46,704 nt of DNA, taken from contig NZ_JBNNGK010000023.1 in the NCBI RefSeq assembly GCF_050268245.1, positions 1-46,704 of the forward strand, in the 5' to 3' direction. The notes under the pieces were generated by a model, which was not told the origin of the DNA, ran no database searches, and saw only the letters and a list, made by a program, of their open reading frames with translations. Made by a program: the position numbers and the translations under genes. The stretch is from JBNNGK01 sp050268245. GTDB taxonomy: Bacteria; Pseudomonadota; Gammaproteobacteria; Enterobacterales; Enterobacteriaceae. Positions 16,042 through 25,228 of this stretch are shown piece after piece; the stretch's first letter is position 1, and each line of letters starts with the position of its first letter.

Positions 16042-17577
16042 TTAAACCACGCGGCGCGCGAAGTCCCGCGGGCGGAAACCAAGCGCACCCAACACGCCAA
16101 AGTACGCCACGATGCCAGCTATCACCACCACCGACAGCCGCAGCAACCGCTCAAGCATGTTACCGTCGTCCCATGCTGGCATCAGCCATAATACCCCCAC
16201 CAATACCGCAGACATTCCCACAACCGCCACAATCAGTTTAGTGAGGAACAGTGCCCAACCCGGCTGCGGTTGGAAAATATCCTGTTTACGCAATTGCCAA
16301 TATAGCAATGATGCGTTCAGACAGGCCGCTAAGCCAATCGATAGCGATAGCCCGGCATGCTTCAGCGGGCCAATAAACGCCAGGTTCATCACCTGCGTCA
16401 TAATCAGCGTTACAATAGCAATTTTCACCGGCGTCTTGATGTTCTGACGCGAATAAAAGCCCGGAGCTAACACCTTCACAACAATCAGCCCCATCAGCCC
16501 CACCGAATAAGCCACTAGCGCCCGTTGCGTCATGGCCGCATCAAACGCGGTAAACTTGCCATATTGAAACAGTGAAACGGTTAACGGTTTAGCGAGAATG
16601 CCTAACGCAACGGCGCTTGGTAGCGCCAGCAAGAAACACAGGCGCAACCCCCAATCCATTAACCGCGAATACTCATCCTGATTTCCGCTGGCAAAGCTTT
16701 TAGCCAGTGAGGGCAGCAAAATAGTCCCCAATGCGACACCCAACACGCCCGACGGAAACTCCATCAAACGATCGGCGTAATACATCCACGAAACGGAGCC
16801 TGATACCAAAAATGAGGCGAAAATAGTGTTAATGATCAGGGAGATTTGGCTCACTGACACCCCCAGGATCGCCGGCCCCATCTGGCGCAGAACGCGCCAA
16901 ACGCCTGCATCGCGCAATTTAATGCGTGGCAATACCAACATACCAATCTTTTTCAAATGTGGCAGTTGATAGCCCAATTGCAGAACACCGCCGACCACCA
17001 CAGCCCATGCCAGCGCCAGCACCGGCGGATTGAAATAGGGTGCTGCAAACAGCGCGAAGCCAATCATACTGACGTTAAGCAACGTCGGCGCAAACGCCGG
17101 AATCGAAAATCGGTTCCAGGTATTGAGAATCGCCCCCACCAAAGAGGCTAACGAAATCAGCAAAATATAAGGAAAAGTGATACGCAATAGCGATGAGGTC
17201 AGCGCAAATTTATCCGGTGTGTCAGCGAAACCCGGCGCGGTAATAAAGATAACCCACGGTGCCGCCAGCATTCCCAACACCGTCACAACGGCCAAGACCA
17301 AGGTTAGCAAACCAGAAACATACGCAACGAAGGTACGCGTCGCCTCTTCACCCTGCTGACTTTTATACTCCGCTAGGATCGGTACAAAAGCCTGCGAAAA
17401 TGCCCCCTCGGCGAAAATTCGTCGCAGCAAATTTGGCAACTTGAACGCGACGAAGAAAGCATCCGTTGCCATACCGGCCCCAAAAACGCGTGCAACGATG
17501 GCATCACGCGCAAAGCCAAGCACCCGAGAAAACATCGTCATCGAGCTGACGGCTGCCAGTGATTTGAGTAGATTCAT
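16042..17577 (-). CDS. murJ: Lipid II flippase MurJ
   Basis: MurJ (formerly MviN) flips lipid II across the inner membrane for peptidoglycan synthesis. The 511-residue product is polytopic, with about fourteen hydrophobic segments. It begins MNLLKSLAAVSSMTMFSR and contains the conserved GFARDAIVARVFGAG, RRIFAEGAFSQAF and SWMYYADRLMEFPSGVLGVA segments. The charged residues lining the MurJ cavity fall in these parts. It follows yceM in the same direction 106 bp away, an arrangement (mviM-mviN) shared with E. coli. Its 3' end abuts the tandem repeat array. Confidence 0.97.
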   Translation of the reverse strand: MNLLKSLAAVSSMTMFSRVLGFARDAIVARVFGAGMATDAFFVAFKLPNLLRRIFAEGAFSQAFVPILAEYKSQQGEEATRTFVAYVSGLLTLVLAVVTVLGMLAAPWVIFITAPGFADTPDKFALTSSLLRITFPYILLISLASLVGAILNTWNRFSIPAFAPTLLNVSMIGFALFAAPYFNPPVLALAWAVVVGGVLQLGYQLPHLKKIGMLVLPRIKLRDAGVWRVLRQMGPAILGVSVSQISLIINTIFASFLVSGSVSWMYYADRLMEFPSGVLGVALGTILLPSLAKSFASGNQDEYSRLMDWGLRLCFLLALPSAVALGILAKPLTVSLFQYGKFTAFDAAMTQRALVAYSVGLMGLIVVKVLAPGFYSRQNIKTPVKIAIVTLIMTQVMNLAFIGPLKHAGLSLSIGLAACLNASLLYWQLRKQDIFQPQPGWALFLTKLIVAVVGMSAVLVGVLWLMPAWDDGNMLERLLRLSVVVIAGIVAYFGVLGALGFRPRDFARRVV

Positions 17578-17605
17578 GTGGTTTGAATAATACCGTAGAA
17601 TATCA

Positions 17606-17625
17606 ACGCCTGCGGATGCAGGCGT
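17606..17625. repeat. Hairpin between yceM and murJ
   Basis: An 8-bp perfect GC-rich stem (17606-17613 with 17618-17625) has a 4-nt loop. No T run follows on the minus strand, so it is more likely an mRNA stability or attenuation-type element within the yceM-murJ transcript than a terminator. Confidence 0.45.
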
Positions 17626-17683
17626 CAGTGTAAAAAAGTGGCTTCAGTTTACGCATCCGCGACAGAATAGCCACCGCCAACTG

Positions 17684-18619
17684 TTACATCGCGTTACCTG
17701 ACAACCCCGCATCGCGGAGCATTTTCTCGATCAACCGTTGGGCGACGATTGCCTGCTCACCGGACGTCTCTGGCATAGTCTGGTTACTCACCGACTCGAT
17801 AAAATGCCGCACCGCACCGTCAAAACCGCGCTGTGTCAGTGTGGTCTGCCAACCGGGAGTCGGTTGCTCAACGATACCGTGGCGATCTTCACGCAGCCAT
17901 TGACGCATGTCATTAAGCTGATATCGCGCGCCGTCGGTCACCGCCTGAATGCTTTCACGTTGGCTGCCCGCCCGCCGGTGCATGCTGGTAGTAACCAACG
18001 TATCACCGCATTGAAAATGATGCTCGGCGTACAGCATTTCGCCAGCCTCTGTCGCTTGCACACTACCGGTTATCGCCGCAGCCGTACCGCCACCAAGCCA
18101 CAATGCGGTATCCACCACATGCAAATAGTCGTCCAGCAACGTAAAGCGCAAGCCATGCGGCCCGACGCTGTTGGCACGGTGTTTATCCATACGAATAGAG
18201 GCTGGGTACTGCATTTGCTGTTTCAACTGCCGATACAGCGGCGCGAAACGGCGGTTAAACCCTACCATCAGCGTTTTACCGCGCGCCTGTGCCAGCGCGA
18301 TCAGTTGCTCACTTTGCGAGAGCGTTTCCGCCAAGGGTTTATCAACATAGACGTGTACCCCATATTCCAAGAGCTGCTTGACCACGGGAAAATGGCTGGC
18401 GGTGCTGCTGTGAACAAAAACCGCGTCGCACTGCTCGGCCAGCAGATCCAAACGAGAGAAACGCGCCATACGGTAACTGTCACATACCTGCTGCGCTTTT
18501 TGTTGATTAGGAGAAAAACCGCCCACCAATTGCCACTCTGCCGCCTGACTGAGAATCGGCAAATAGGCTTTTTGCGCAATCCCACCAAGCCCGACCACGC
18601 CAATACGTAATTTATTCAT
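17684..18619 (-). CDS. yceM: Gfo/Idh/MocA-family oxidoreductase YceM (MviM)
   Basis: This is a predicted NAD(P)-dependent oxidoreductase of the Gfo/Idh/MocA family; its substrate is unknown. I chose the ATG at 18619 (311 residues). A Rossmann motif GVVGLGGIAQKAY begins at about residue 7, and the EKP-like catalytic motif appears as VDKPLAE. FNRRFAPLY and DDYLHVVDTALWL are typical of MviM. Its start overlaps the yceH end by eight bases, implying coupled translation. It was once called a virulence factor through proximity to mviN. Confidence 0.93.
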   Translation of the reverse strand: MNKLRIGVVGLGGIAQKAYLPILSQAAEWQLVGGFSPNQQKAQQVCDSYRMARFSRLDLLAEQCDAVFVHSSTASHFPVVKQLLEYGVHVYVDKPLAETLSQSEQLIALAQARGKTLMVGFNRRFAPLYRQLKQQMQYPASIRMDKHRANSVGPHGLRFTLLDDYLHVVDTALWLGGGTAAAITGSVQATEAGEMLYAEHHFQCGDTLVTTSMHRRAGSQRESIQAVTDGARYQLNDMRQWLREDRHGIVEQPTPGWQTTLTQRGFDGAVRHFIESVSNQTMPETSGEQAIVAQRLIEKMLRDAGLSGNAM

Positions 18620-19259
18620 CGCCGCCCCGCGCAATCAACTGTTGCAGTTGCTGTTTTAAGCTGGCAACTTCTAATTCCAGCACGGCGACACGTTCACTTA
18701 ATGGCCCCTCATACACCGCACCCTCGCCTTGCAGCGCTACGGATTCCGTCGCACCGCTGAATAAATGCATAAACCGGCTTTCGCGCTTACCGGCTTCACG
18801 AGCCAATCGCTCGACAAATGGCCCGTCTTCACGCACGGTGAGTTGTTGTAATGTCTGCTCTACTTCGCCAACGTCGCTGAAATCATGCATTCGCGCAGCA
18901 CGCGTACGTAATTCACCGGGAGTTTGTGCACCACGCAATAGCAACGTGGCGATCAGCGCTAATTCAGCGGGAGACAGTTTAAGCTGGCCAAATTCAGAGT
19001 TGCAAAAGCGCTGTTCGTATTTCACCACGCGGTTACCAAAACCACTCAGCGTACGTAAGAAGTGTTTCTTTAGTAGCAGATCGAGCGTTTGCTGTACGTC
19101 ACTTTCGCTCAGTTCCATCACCGGTTCGCGGTTGGTTTTTTGATTACAAGCCAGCGTAATGGCATTGAGAGACAACGGATATTGATCGGGAGTGGTAACC
19201 TGTTTTTCCAACAGGCAGCCAATCACTCGCGCTTCTTTCGCGCTTAAATCGTATTTCAT
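18612..19259 (-). CDS. yceH: YceH family protein (DUF480)
   Basis: YceH is a 215-residue DUF480 protein with two winged-helix-like domains predicted and no established role. Visible are the N-terminal YDLSAKEARVIGCLLEKQVTTPDQYPLS (in parts), a second domain around LALIATLLLRGAQTPGELRTR, and a C-terminal coiled-coil segment (VAVLELEVASLKQQLQQL). It sits between rimJ (10 bp upstream) and yceM (8-bp overlap), forming the group rimJ-yceH-yceM-murJ. Confidence 0.93.
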   Translation of the reverse strand: MKYDLSAKEARVIGCLLEKQVTTPDQYPLSLNAITLACNQKTNREPVMELSESDVQQTLDLLLKKHFLRTLSGFGNRVVKYEQRFCNSEFGQLKLSPAELALIATLLLRGAQTPGELRTRAARMHDFSDVGEVEQTLQQLTVREDGPFVERLAREAGKRESRFMHLFSGATESVALQGEGAVYEGPLSERVAVLELEVASLKQQLQQLIARGGDE

Positions 19260-19269
19260 TTTTCTGACC

Positions 19270-19854
19270 TCAGCGTGGCGGTAGCCATTCTTTATTGGTT
19301 AACGCGGTCAATATATGATCCTGCCACTGCCCGTTGATGAGCAGATAATCCTTGGCGTAGCCTTCACGTTCAAACCCAAGCCGGGTAAGTAATGCCCCAC
19401 TGCGATGATTATGCGGCATATAGTTCGCCATAATGCGATGCATACGCTGCTGACGCAGCATATAACGGTTGGCCGTTTGCAACGCCTCGTACATCAGGCC
19501 CTGCCCTTGCCATTTTTGCCCCAGCGAATAACCCAGAAAACAGGCGTGAAACGAACCGCGCATAACATTACTGAAATTGGCGACCCCACGAACCTGTGTT
19601 TCATCGTGATCGAGCAGAATAAAATAGTAAGCGCTGCCCTGTTTTTGCATTTCAGTGATCATACCTAGACGCGCCTGCCAGCCCGAAGGATAGCAGTGGC
19701 TCTCGTCACGCACCGGTTCCCACGGTTTAAGGAATGCGCGGTTTTCGGCATAATAATCTGCCAACCGATACGCATCGCGCTCATGCACTAAACGGACAAC
19801 CAATCGGTCGGTGGTAAGACGTACTTTTGGTGATGCAGAGCGATAGCCGAACAT
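19270..19854 (-). CDS. rimJ: Ribosomal protein S5 alanine N-acetyltransferase RimJ
   Basis: RimJ is a GNAT acetyltransferase that acetylates the N-terminal alanine of ribosomal protein S5. I chose the ATG at 19854 (194 residues, MFGYRSASPKVRLTTDRL), the E. coli length, with GGGGGA six bases upstream. An adjacent ATG at 19857 is spaced too closely to the ribosome site, and the frame extends 32 codons further without homology. The GNAT acetyl-CoA loop appears as QKWQGQGLMYEAL. Confidence 0.95.
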   Translation of the reverse strand: MFGYRSASPKVRLTTDRLVVRLVHERDAYRLADYYAENRAFLKPWEPVRDESHCYPSGWQARLGMITEMQKQGSAYYFILLDHDETQVRGVANFSNVMRGSFHACFLGYSLGQKWQGQGLMYEALQTANRYMLRQQRMHRIMANYMPHNHRSGALLTRLGFEREGYAKDYLLINGQWQDHILTALTNKEWLPPR

Positions 19855-20149
19855 CATTTCCCCCGCTGTCAGAACGGTTCGATAGAAAGAGAGTGATACA
19901 CCGCCGGAACAGAGATTCATCGCGAAATAGCGGGTAGCGTTATTTTTCATCGGCTGGCGTAGAACCGCACTTGCCCTGCGTTAATATAACCGTAGCCTGC
20001 CCCGTAGGTAAAATTTACCCGCTCAGTAAATCATCATTCGGCGTGATTTTTGTTTTTTGCCGGTGTTCTTGCCATCGTGTTGTCTGCATGCTCTGCTTTT
20101 CGTGATAGCTGCTATTCTGATAGTGAAAATATCAATAGGAGTTGTTGGC

Positions 20150-20395
20150 ATGTCAGAAACAAACTTACCGCAATTATTAGAACATATGGTACTGAATTTG
20201 CGCATGATCTATGCGCGCTCAACCCTGATGGAGAAGGCGCTGGCGCATATTCTTGCCGATAACACCACGCTAAAGAACGATGTGATTAAGCAATTACAAA
20301 TGGTCAGTGCCACTACCGAGCGCGATAAAATCGATTTAGAACAGGCACGCATACATTTAATTGAAGTGATCAATGCCGCTCCAGCCAAAAAATAA
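20150..20395 (+). CDS. Small helical hypothetical protein, 81 residues
   Basis: I do not recognise a named family. The ATG at 20150 has AGGAG eight bases upstream; the open frame extends 31 codons further without a ribosome site. The product (MSETNLPQLLEHMVLNLRM...) is entirely helical in appearance, with heptad-like leucine/isoleucine spacing and no membrane segment. It may be a small dimeric helix-hairpin protein. A GC hairpin without a T run (20405-20423) follows. It lies alone between rimJ (divergent) and grxB. Confidence 0.72.
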   Translation: MSETNLPQLLEHMVLNLRMIYARSTLMEKALAHILADNTTLKNDVIKQLQMVSATTERDKIDLEQARIHLIEVINAAPAKK

Positions 20396-20518
20396 TGCCC
20401 AACTGCCCGCGTTGATCGCGGGCTAGATCACATTACGCATCTTCCAACAAGAAAGCCGTGTGGCAGCCTCAGTATGCTGTAATAGCTTTTGCCCTAAAAC
20501 CAGAGAACCGGAGCAAGC

Positions 20519-21166
20519 ATGAAACTGTTTATTTACGATCATTGCCCATTCTGCGTTAAGGCCCGCATGATTTTTGGCCTCAAAAACCTACCGGTACGGC
20601 TGGTGACCCTGCTTAACGATGATGAGCTCACACCGATCAATATGATTGGTAAAAAAATGGCACCTATACTGCAAAAAGATGACGGTAGTTATTTACCTGA
20701 AAGCATGGATATTGTGCATTACATAGATACATTGGATGACCAGCCGGTACTGACCGGGAAAACCAATCCGGCGATCAATGAATGGCTGCAGCAGGTCGAC
20801 GATTACAGTGGCACACTGTTGCTGCCGCGTTTTGCTCAAGCTGATTTCGAAGAGTTTGCTACCGACAGCGCCCGCCAGTATTTCACCGATAAAAAGCAGA
20901 CGGCTATCGGCAACTTTGCCGATCATCTCGCCAATAGTGCAGACTTAATAACCCAGTTGGAACGCGATCTCCAGTCACTGGCTGAATTGATCGTCGCGCC
21001 GAATGCCGTGAATGGCAAACTTTCAGAAGATGATATTCACCTATTCCCGCTGCTGCGTTCGCTGTCAATTGTCGCTGGCGTGACGCTGCCAGAGAACGTT
21101 GAGGCCTACCGTAATCAACTGGCCAAGATCAGTGACATCCCGCTGCTGCTAGATATGGAACACTAA
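20519..21166 (+). CDS. grxB: Glutaredoxin 2
   Basis: Glutaredoxin 2 is a glutathione-dependent disulfide reductase with a GST-like fold. The 215 residues match the family, which is longer than other glutaredoxins: an N-terminal thioredoxin-like domain (about 1-75) and an all-helical C-terminal domain. The active site is C9-P-F-C12, where E. coli GrxB has CPYC. The cis-proline region reads KKMAPIL, and PESMDIVHYID is the GST-like glutathione-binding segment. The start has CGGAG upstream. A UbiB-like gene follows after 31 bp, probably in the same transcript. Confidence 0.95.
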   Translation: MKLFIYDHCPFCVKARMIFGLKNLPVRLVTLLNDDELTPINMIGKKMAPILQKDDGSYLPESMDIVHYIDTLDDQPVLTGKTNPAINEWLQQVDDYSGTLLLPRFAQADFEEFATDSARQYFTDKKQTAIGNFADHLANSADLITQLERDLQSLAELIVAPNAVNGKLSEDDIHLFPLLRSLSIVAGVTLPENVEAYRNQLAKISDIPLLLDMEH

Positions 21167-21197
21167 TTTCCGTTCGCGATAAGGGAGTGGCGCGCCG

Positions 21198-22841
21198 ATG
21201 TTAAAAATGTTTTTTGTTACCGCCCGCGATCGGGCTCGGCTAGCAGAAATATCTGCCGTGCTGATCCGCCACGGTTTGCAAGACATCGTTCGGCTGCTTG
21301 GCCTTAATACCTTACTCGGCACCACCGTTGGCGGCCAACGTGATGACGGTAGCCAGCAATCATTACCTGAGCGTCTGCGCGCCGCGCTGGAGTCCCTAGG
21401 CCCAACCTTTGTTAAGTTTGGCCAGATTCTCGCCACGCGATCCGATCTGCTGGATAAAAACTGGACCGATGAACTTGAGCGCCTGCACTGCCAAGTGAAC
21501 ATGTTACCGTGGCATATAATGGCGGCTCAGGTGCAGGCCGATCTTGGTGTCGAACCGCAGCAAGCATTTGCTGAATTTGATAGCGAACCCTTGGCCGCCG
21601 CATCGATGGCGCAAGTTTATCGCGCTCGATTGCACAGTGGTGAAGCCGTCGTTGTTAAAGTGTTGCGCCCTGGTTTGGCAAAAACTATTCAGGCTGACCT
21701 ACGTTTACTGGCGTATCTGGCGGAAACCGTCGAACAGCAAAGTCCAGCCCTAGCGCGCTATCGCCCCCAGCAAATGGTGCGCACGCTCGCAACGGCGCTC
21801 AATCATGAACTGGATCTGACTCATGAAGGGAATAATTGTGATCGGGTTGCACAACAGTTTAGCCATCAGCCTGAGATAGTTATTCCCAAAATATATTGGC
21901 AATGGTCCTGCAAACGATTACTGGTACAGGAATTTCTACCCGGTATTACACCTATCAATCCGCAACAGTTAGCCGAGGCGGGTTTCGATGGCCCCTTGTT
22001 AGCTACACGCGGCGCGCAGGCTTTCATGCGTATGGTGCTGGAACACCGCCTCTACCACGCCGATCCGCATCCTGGGAATGTGATGGCGCTCCAGGATAAC
22101 CGCGTCGGCTTTATCGATTTCGGTATGGTCGGCCAACTTTCGCAACAGCGACGTAACCAGTTGTTGGTGATATTACAATCCATTGCAGAACGCCAGAGTG
22201 AAGGGATCGTCAATACCTTGATCGCTTGGTCTGACAGCACTGAGTTAGATGTATTGGATCTTGAGTTAGCGGCACAAAATTTTCTGGATAAACAAGCCTC
22301 ATCCACACTGATGCTCGGCAAAGCCTTGACCGATTTATTCGTCATGGCGCGCGAACACCGATTGGCGCTACCGCCCGATTTGGTGCTGCTCTTTAAAGCG
22401 CTGATCACCGCCGACGGCGTTTTGCATCGGTTAGATCCCGCTTTCGATATTGTCGCCACGCTAAAACCCATGCTGCAACAGGTGATGTTACAACGCTACG
22501 CACCGAAAGCAGTGCATCAACGGATGCTCAAACTCGGGGCGGAGGCGCTAGACGCCAGTGATGAATTGCCGCAAGCCATGCGTTTACTCATCCGTCGTAT
22601 GAAACGTGGGCAACTCAACGCCGACATTAACCTCACAAACCTGCGTCAGCTCAGTCAATCGCTCGAACGGTCGGCGATAACGCTTGCAATCGCTATTGTT
22701 ACCGCGGCATTTGCTCTTGGGCTGGCACCGTATTTGATGCAATCTACGCTGCGGCTATGGGGTATTCCGCTGTTTCCCGCACTCGGCGGTTTGGCCTGCA
22801 TCGCCGGTGTGGTGCTTTTGGCACTGCGCCTGCGACGTTAA
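21198..22841 (+). CDS. UbiB/ABC1 (AarF) kinase-like family protein
   Basis: This 547-residue protein belongs to the ABC1/UbiB atypical kinase-like family. Motifs are KFGQ (73-76), the alanine-rich nucleotide loop AAASMAQV (133-140), the ion-pair lysine near K154 (VVVKVLRPG), HADPHPGN (287-294) and DFG (307-309). Two C-terminal membrane helices (about 495-515 and 525-545) follow. True ubiB normally lies in ubiE-ubiJ-ubiB and is not seen here, so this is either a second paralogue or a relocated copy. The GGGAG ribosome site is good, and the neighbour 31 bp upstream is grxB. Its role (quinone lipid handling or another lipid) is inference. Confidence 0.85.
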   Translation: MLKMFFVTARDRARLAEISAVLIRHGLQDIVRLLGLNTLLGTTVGGQRDDGSQQSLPERLRAALESLGPTFVKFGQILATRSDLLDKNWTDELERLHCQVNMLPWHIMAAQVQADLGVEPQQAFAEFDSEPLAAASMAQVYRARLHSGEAVVVKVLRPGLAKTIQADLRLLAYLAETVEQQSPALARYRPQQMVRTLATALNHELDLTHEGNNCDRVAQQFSHQPEIVIPKIYWQWSCKRLLVQEFLPGITPINPQQLAEAGFDGPLLATRGAQAFMRMVLEHRLYHADPHPGNVMALQDNRVGFIDFGMVGQLSQQRRNQLLVILQSIAERQSEGIVNTLIAWSDSTELDVLDLELAAQNFLDKQASSTLMLGKALTDLFVMAREHRLALPPDLVLLFKALITADGVLHRLDPAFDIVATLKPMLQQVMLQRYAPKAVHQRMLKLGAEALDASDELPQAMRLLIRRMKRGQLNADINLTNLRQLSQSLERSAITLAIAIVTAAFALGLAPYLMQSTLRLWGIPLFPALGGLACIAGVVLLALRLRR

Positions 22842-22936
22842 GCATATTCAGCGTTATCCGATAGGCGATTTGGCGTTTCCCACGCACTATCGTTCCACTT
22901 CATGCTTAAACCTTGGTTAGCGTGACGATGAATGTT

Positions 22937-23065
<129 letters not shown>

Positions 23066-23122
23066 ATGACAAATCAATTAATTAACTGCCGTTGTTTTGC
23101 TTGGCGGTCTAATGAGGCCAGT

Positions 23123-23686
23123 ATGAGAAAGATTTTTATGTGTATCGCCGCACTGATGTTCGTCGGCGTGGTTGCCGGATGTAATCAATTAACGCAGTAC
23201 ACCCTGAGCGAGCAAGAAGTGAATGCATATCTGCAAAAGCACAATGATTATCAGAAGCAAATCGGTGTGCCAGGGTTGGTTGATGCCCACATCGTACTGA
23301 CTCAGTTGCAAAGCCAGATTGGCCGCAGTGAACCCGGTAAAGTGACATTGACCGGCAATGCCAAAGTCGATATTACCTCAATCCTTGGGCCACAAGCCGC
23401 CGATATGCAACTGACGCTGAAAGCGCAACCGGTCTACGATCGCGAAAAAGGTGCAATCTTCCTGAAAGATATGGAACTGACAGATTACAAAATACAGCCG
23501 GAGAAAATGGATACGGTGATGAAGGCATTAACACCTTATCTGAACCAGTCGTTAAAAAGCTACTTCAATCAAAAACCGGCCTACGTGCTAAATCCTGACA
23601 ACAGTAAAGCGGAAGCCATGGCGCGTAAATTGGCGAAAGGGCTGGAAGTCAAACCCGGTCAATTAGTGATCCCGTTCACCGACTAA
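23123..23686 (+). CDS. yceB: DUF1439 lipoprotein YceB
   Basis: YceB is a predicted outer membrane or periplasmic lipoprotein of the DUF1439 family with unknown role. I chose the ATG at 23123 (187 residues). A signal peptide with positively charged start (MRKIF) and hydrophobic core ends in the lipobox VAGC, so C20 would be acylated. N21 at the +2 position favours outer membrane transport. The rest is a tubular lipid-binding-like fold by family similarity. A terminator follows closely. An ERIC element forms part of its upstream region. Confidence 0.92.
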   Translation: MRKIFMCIAALMFVGVVAGCNQLTQYTLSEQEVNAYLQKHNDYQKQIGVPGLVDAHIVLTQLQSQIGRSEPGKVTLTGNAKVDITSILGPQAADMQLTLKAQPVYDREKGAIFLKDMELTDYKIQPEKMDTVMKALTPYLNQSLKSYFNQKPAYVLNPDNSKAEAMARKLAKGLEVKPGQLVIPFTD

Positions 23687-23692
23687 TATATT

Positions 23693-23724
23693 AGGGCGCA
23701 GCCCACGCCGCGCCCTGTTGTTTT
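23693..23724 (+). terminator. Rho-independent terminator after yceB
   Basis: A 7-bp perfect GC-rich stem (23693-23699 with 23710-23716) is followed by GTTGTTTT. It begins 7 bp after the yceB stop and lies between yceB and the convergent ycdY. Confidence 0.7.
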
Positions 23725-23781
23725 GTGCACCACACCTTGTTCGCTACTTTACTGCGCATTCAACTCGCCAAGAGTGGTTGA

Positions 23782-24363
23782 TTACTCTTCTTGTGCGGCC
23801 GCGCCATCGTCTAAATCTTCATACTCAGCTAACTCATCACGCATCGCCTGCAAGGCATTACGGGTGATCTCCGCCAGTGTGCGGTAAAAACCCGTGGTCG
23901 CATGCGCTTCAACTTTCCCCAAGAAACGACCGCACCATGGCAACAAAAACGTATCGAACAGGGTGATTTGCGCTTGGGCTTCATCTTCCTGAGATTGGTC
24001 TTCCAGCCAAGACGATGCCAGTAACAAAGAACCAAAATGGTCAGCCGGCGCTTCGCCAAGCGGCATGCCGCGCTGTTGCAAAAAAGTACGCACATCGCTC
24101 TGCGTTACACCGTCAACATAGGCTGAACGAAACGGAGAGACGCTGCATTCGCTGCCAACAAATAGCGCGTTAAAATCGGCAGCCAGTAAGTGGGGCTCGC
24201 AGTCATGCTGTAAACGCGTCAACAATTCATCCTGCTCTAGCGGCCAGTGTTGTTGCAATTTACCTTCTTTAATTAACGTAAACAAAGGCACCAGCAGCGG
24301 ATCTTGCGGTTGACGGTAGAACAGCGTGCCAAGCACGCGACAGACGATGGAGAACTCATTCAT
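23782..24363 (-). CDS. ycdY: TorD-family chaperone YcdY
   Basis: YcdY is a 193-residue all-helical protein of the TorD/DmsD redox-enzyme maturation chaperone family. In E. coli it has been reported to activate the YcdX phosphatase. The segment LFVGSECSVSPFRSAYVDG resembles the E-x-x-P-x-Y type TorD signature. The C-terminus is acidic (EYEDLDDG). It follows ycdX by 41 bp on the same strand, supporting the partnership. The start has AAGG about eight bases upstream. Confidence 0.93.
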   Translation of the reverse strand: MNEFSIVCRVLGTLFYRQPQDPLLVPLFTLIKEGKLQQHWPLEQDELLTRLQHDCEPHLLAADFNALFVGSECSVSPFRSAYVDGVTQSDVRTFLQQRGMPLGEAPADHFGSLLLASSWLEDQSQEDEAQAQITLFDTFLLPWCGRFLGKVEAHATTGFYRTLAEITRNALQAMRDELAEYEDLDDGAAAQEE

Positions 24364-24404
24364 GATAAAACCTTAGACAAGGTGTTAAATTTGTCGTGAC
24401 AATG

Positions 24405-25142
24405 TCACAGATTAGCTAATTCTGCAATCGCTGGTTTGCCACGCTGCTCAAGGAAATCCAACAGCCGTCGCGGGCTAGCGTTAAGGATTCGCGCCTGCGG
24501 GAATGCCACCTCCGCAATAACCCGCTCACAATGCTCAAAGTTACCTAGGGACATAGCGATGTGAGAGTCCGATCCCAGCGCTAACCAACCGCCAGCGTCA
24601 CGCACGGCGGCAGCAATCGCCCTGCAGTTTACTTCACTGCCTTTGCGTGAGTGGGTAAATGATGAATTATTCAATTCCAGGGCGACATTATAATGCGCCG
24701 CTGCCGCAGCCACTTCGGCAATATCAATCGGATAACGCGGGTTGCCTGGGTGGCTGATTATATGCACATCGCCTTGCGCCATCGCCGCAATCATCGCTTG
24801 GGTGTTAAACGCTTTATCCTGCGGCGGCAATACCGGCTCATGGAAACCGGCAATGATCACATCTATGGCATTCAGCATCGGCCCAGTGCAATCAATATCA
24901 CCGTCGATATTCTTAATATTGGCTTCGATGCCGCGTAAGATACCTACACCATCCACCACGCGTGGCCAAACGTGCATATTCATAAAGTGCCAATAATGCG
25001 GCGCATCGGCCATATCTGGCCCATGGTCGGTAATGGCAAACAATTTAATGCCCTTTTGCTTCGCTTCGGCAATGTAATCATGCAACGTGCTATACGCATG
25101 GGTGCTGGCAACGGTATGCATATGTAAATCAACGGGGTACAT
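24405..25142 (-). CDS. ycdX: PHP-domain zinc phosphatase YcdX
   Basis: YcdX is a cytosolic phosphatase of the PHP family with a trinuclear zinc site. In the 245-residue product the metal ligands are visible: HMHT at 7-10 (H7, H9), the TDHG motif near 38-41, and histidines in GFHEP, ISHPG and the late SDSH. Length and motif order match E. coli YcdX, which was linked to swarming. It is preceded by an AAGGAG ribosome site and followed by ycdY, its likely chaperone. Confidence 0.95.
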   Translation of the reverse strand: MYPVDLHMHTVASTHAYSTLHDYIAEAKQKGIKLFAITDHGPDMADAPHYWHFMNMHVWPRVVDGVGILRGIEANIKNIDGDIDCTGPMLNAIDVIIAGFHEPVLPPQDKAFNTQAMIAAMAQGDVHIISHPGNPRYPIDIAEVAAAAAHYNVALELNNSSFTHSRKGSEVNCRAIAAAVRDAGGWLALGSDSHIAMSLGNFEHCERVIAEVAFPQARILNASPRRLLDFLEQRGKPAIAELANL

Positions 25143-25228
25143 TGTTACTCCTTGTTATCTTCCTGCTCTTATCAACGCAACAGGGGGCTATTCATTTAGC
25201 ATAGCAGCAACCCCAACGACGCAGAACA

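Noticed and set aside
17738..18610. 290-codon plus-strand ORF antisense to yceM
   Set aside because: It has no ribosome site or family features and lies wholly opposite a well-supported gene with conserved motifs; it is a codon-bias shadow.
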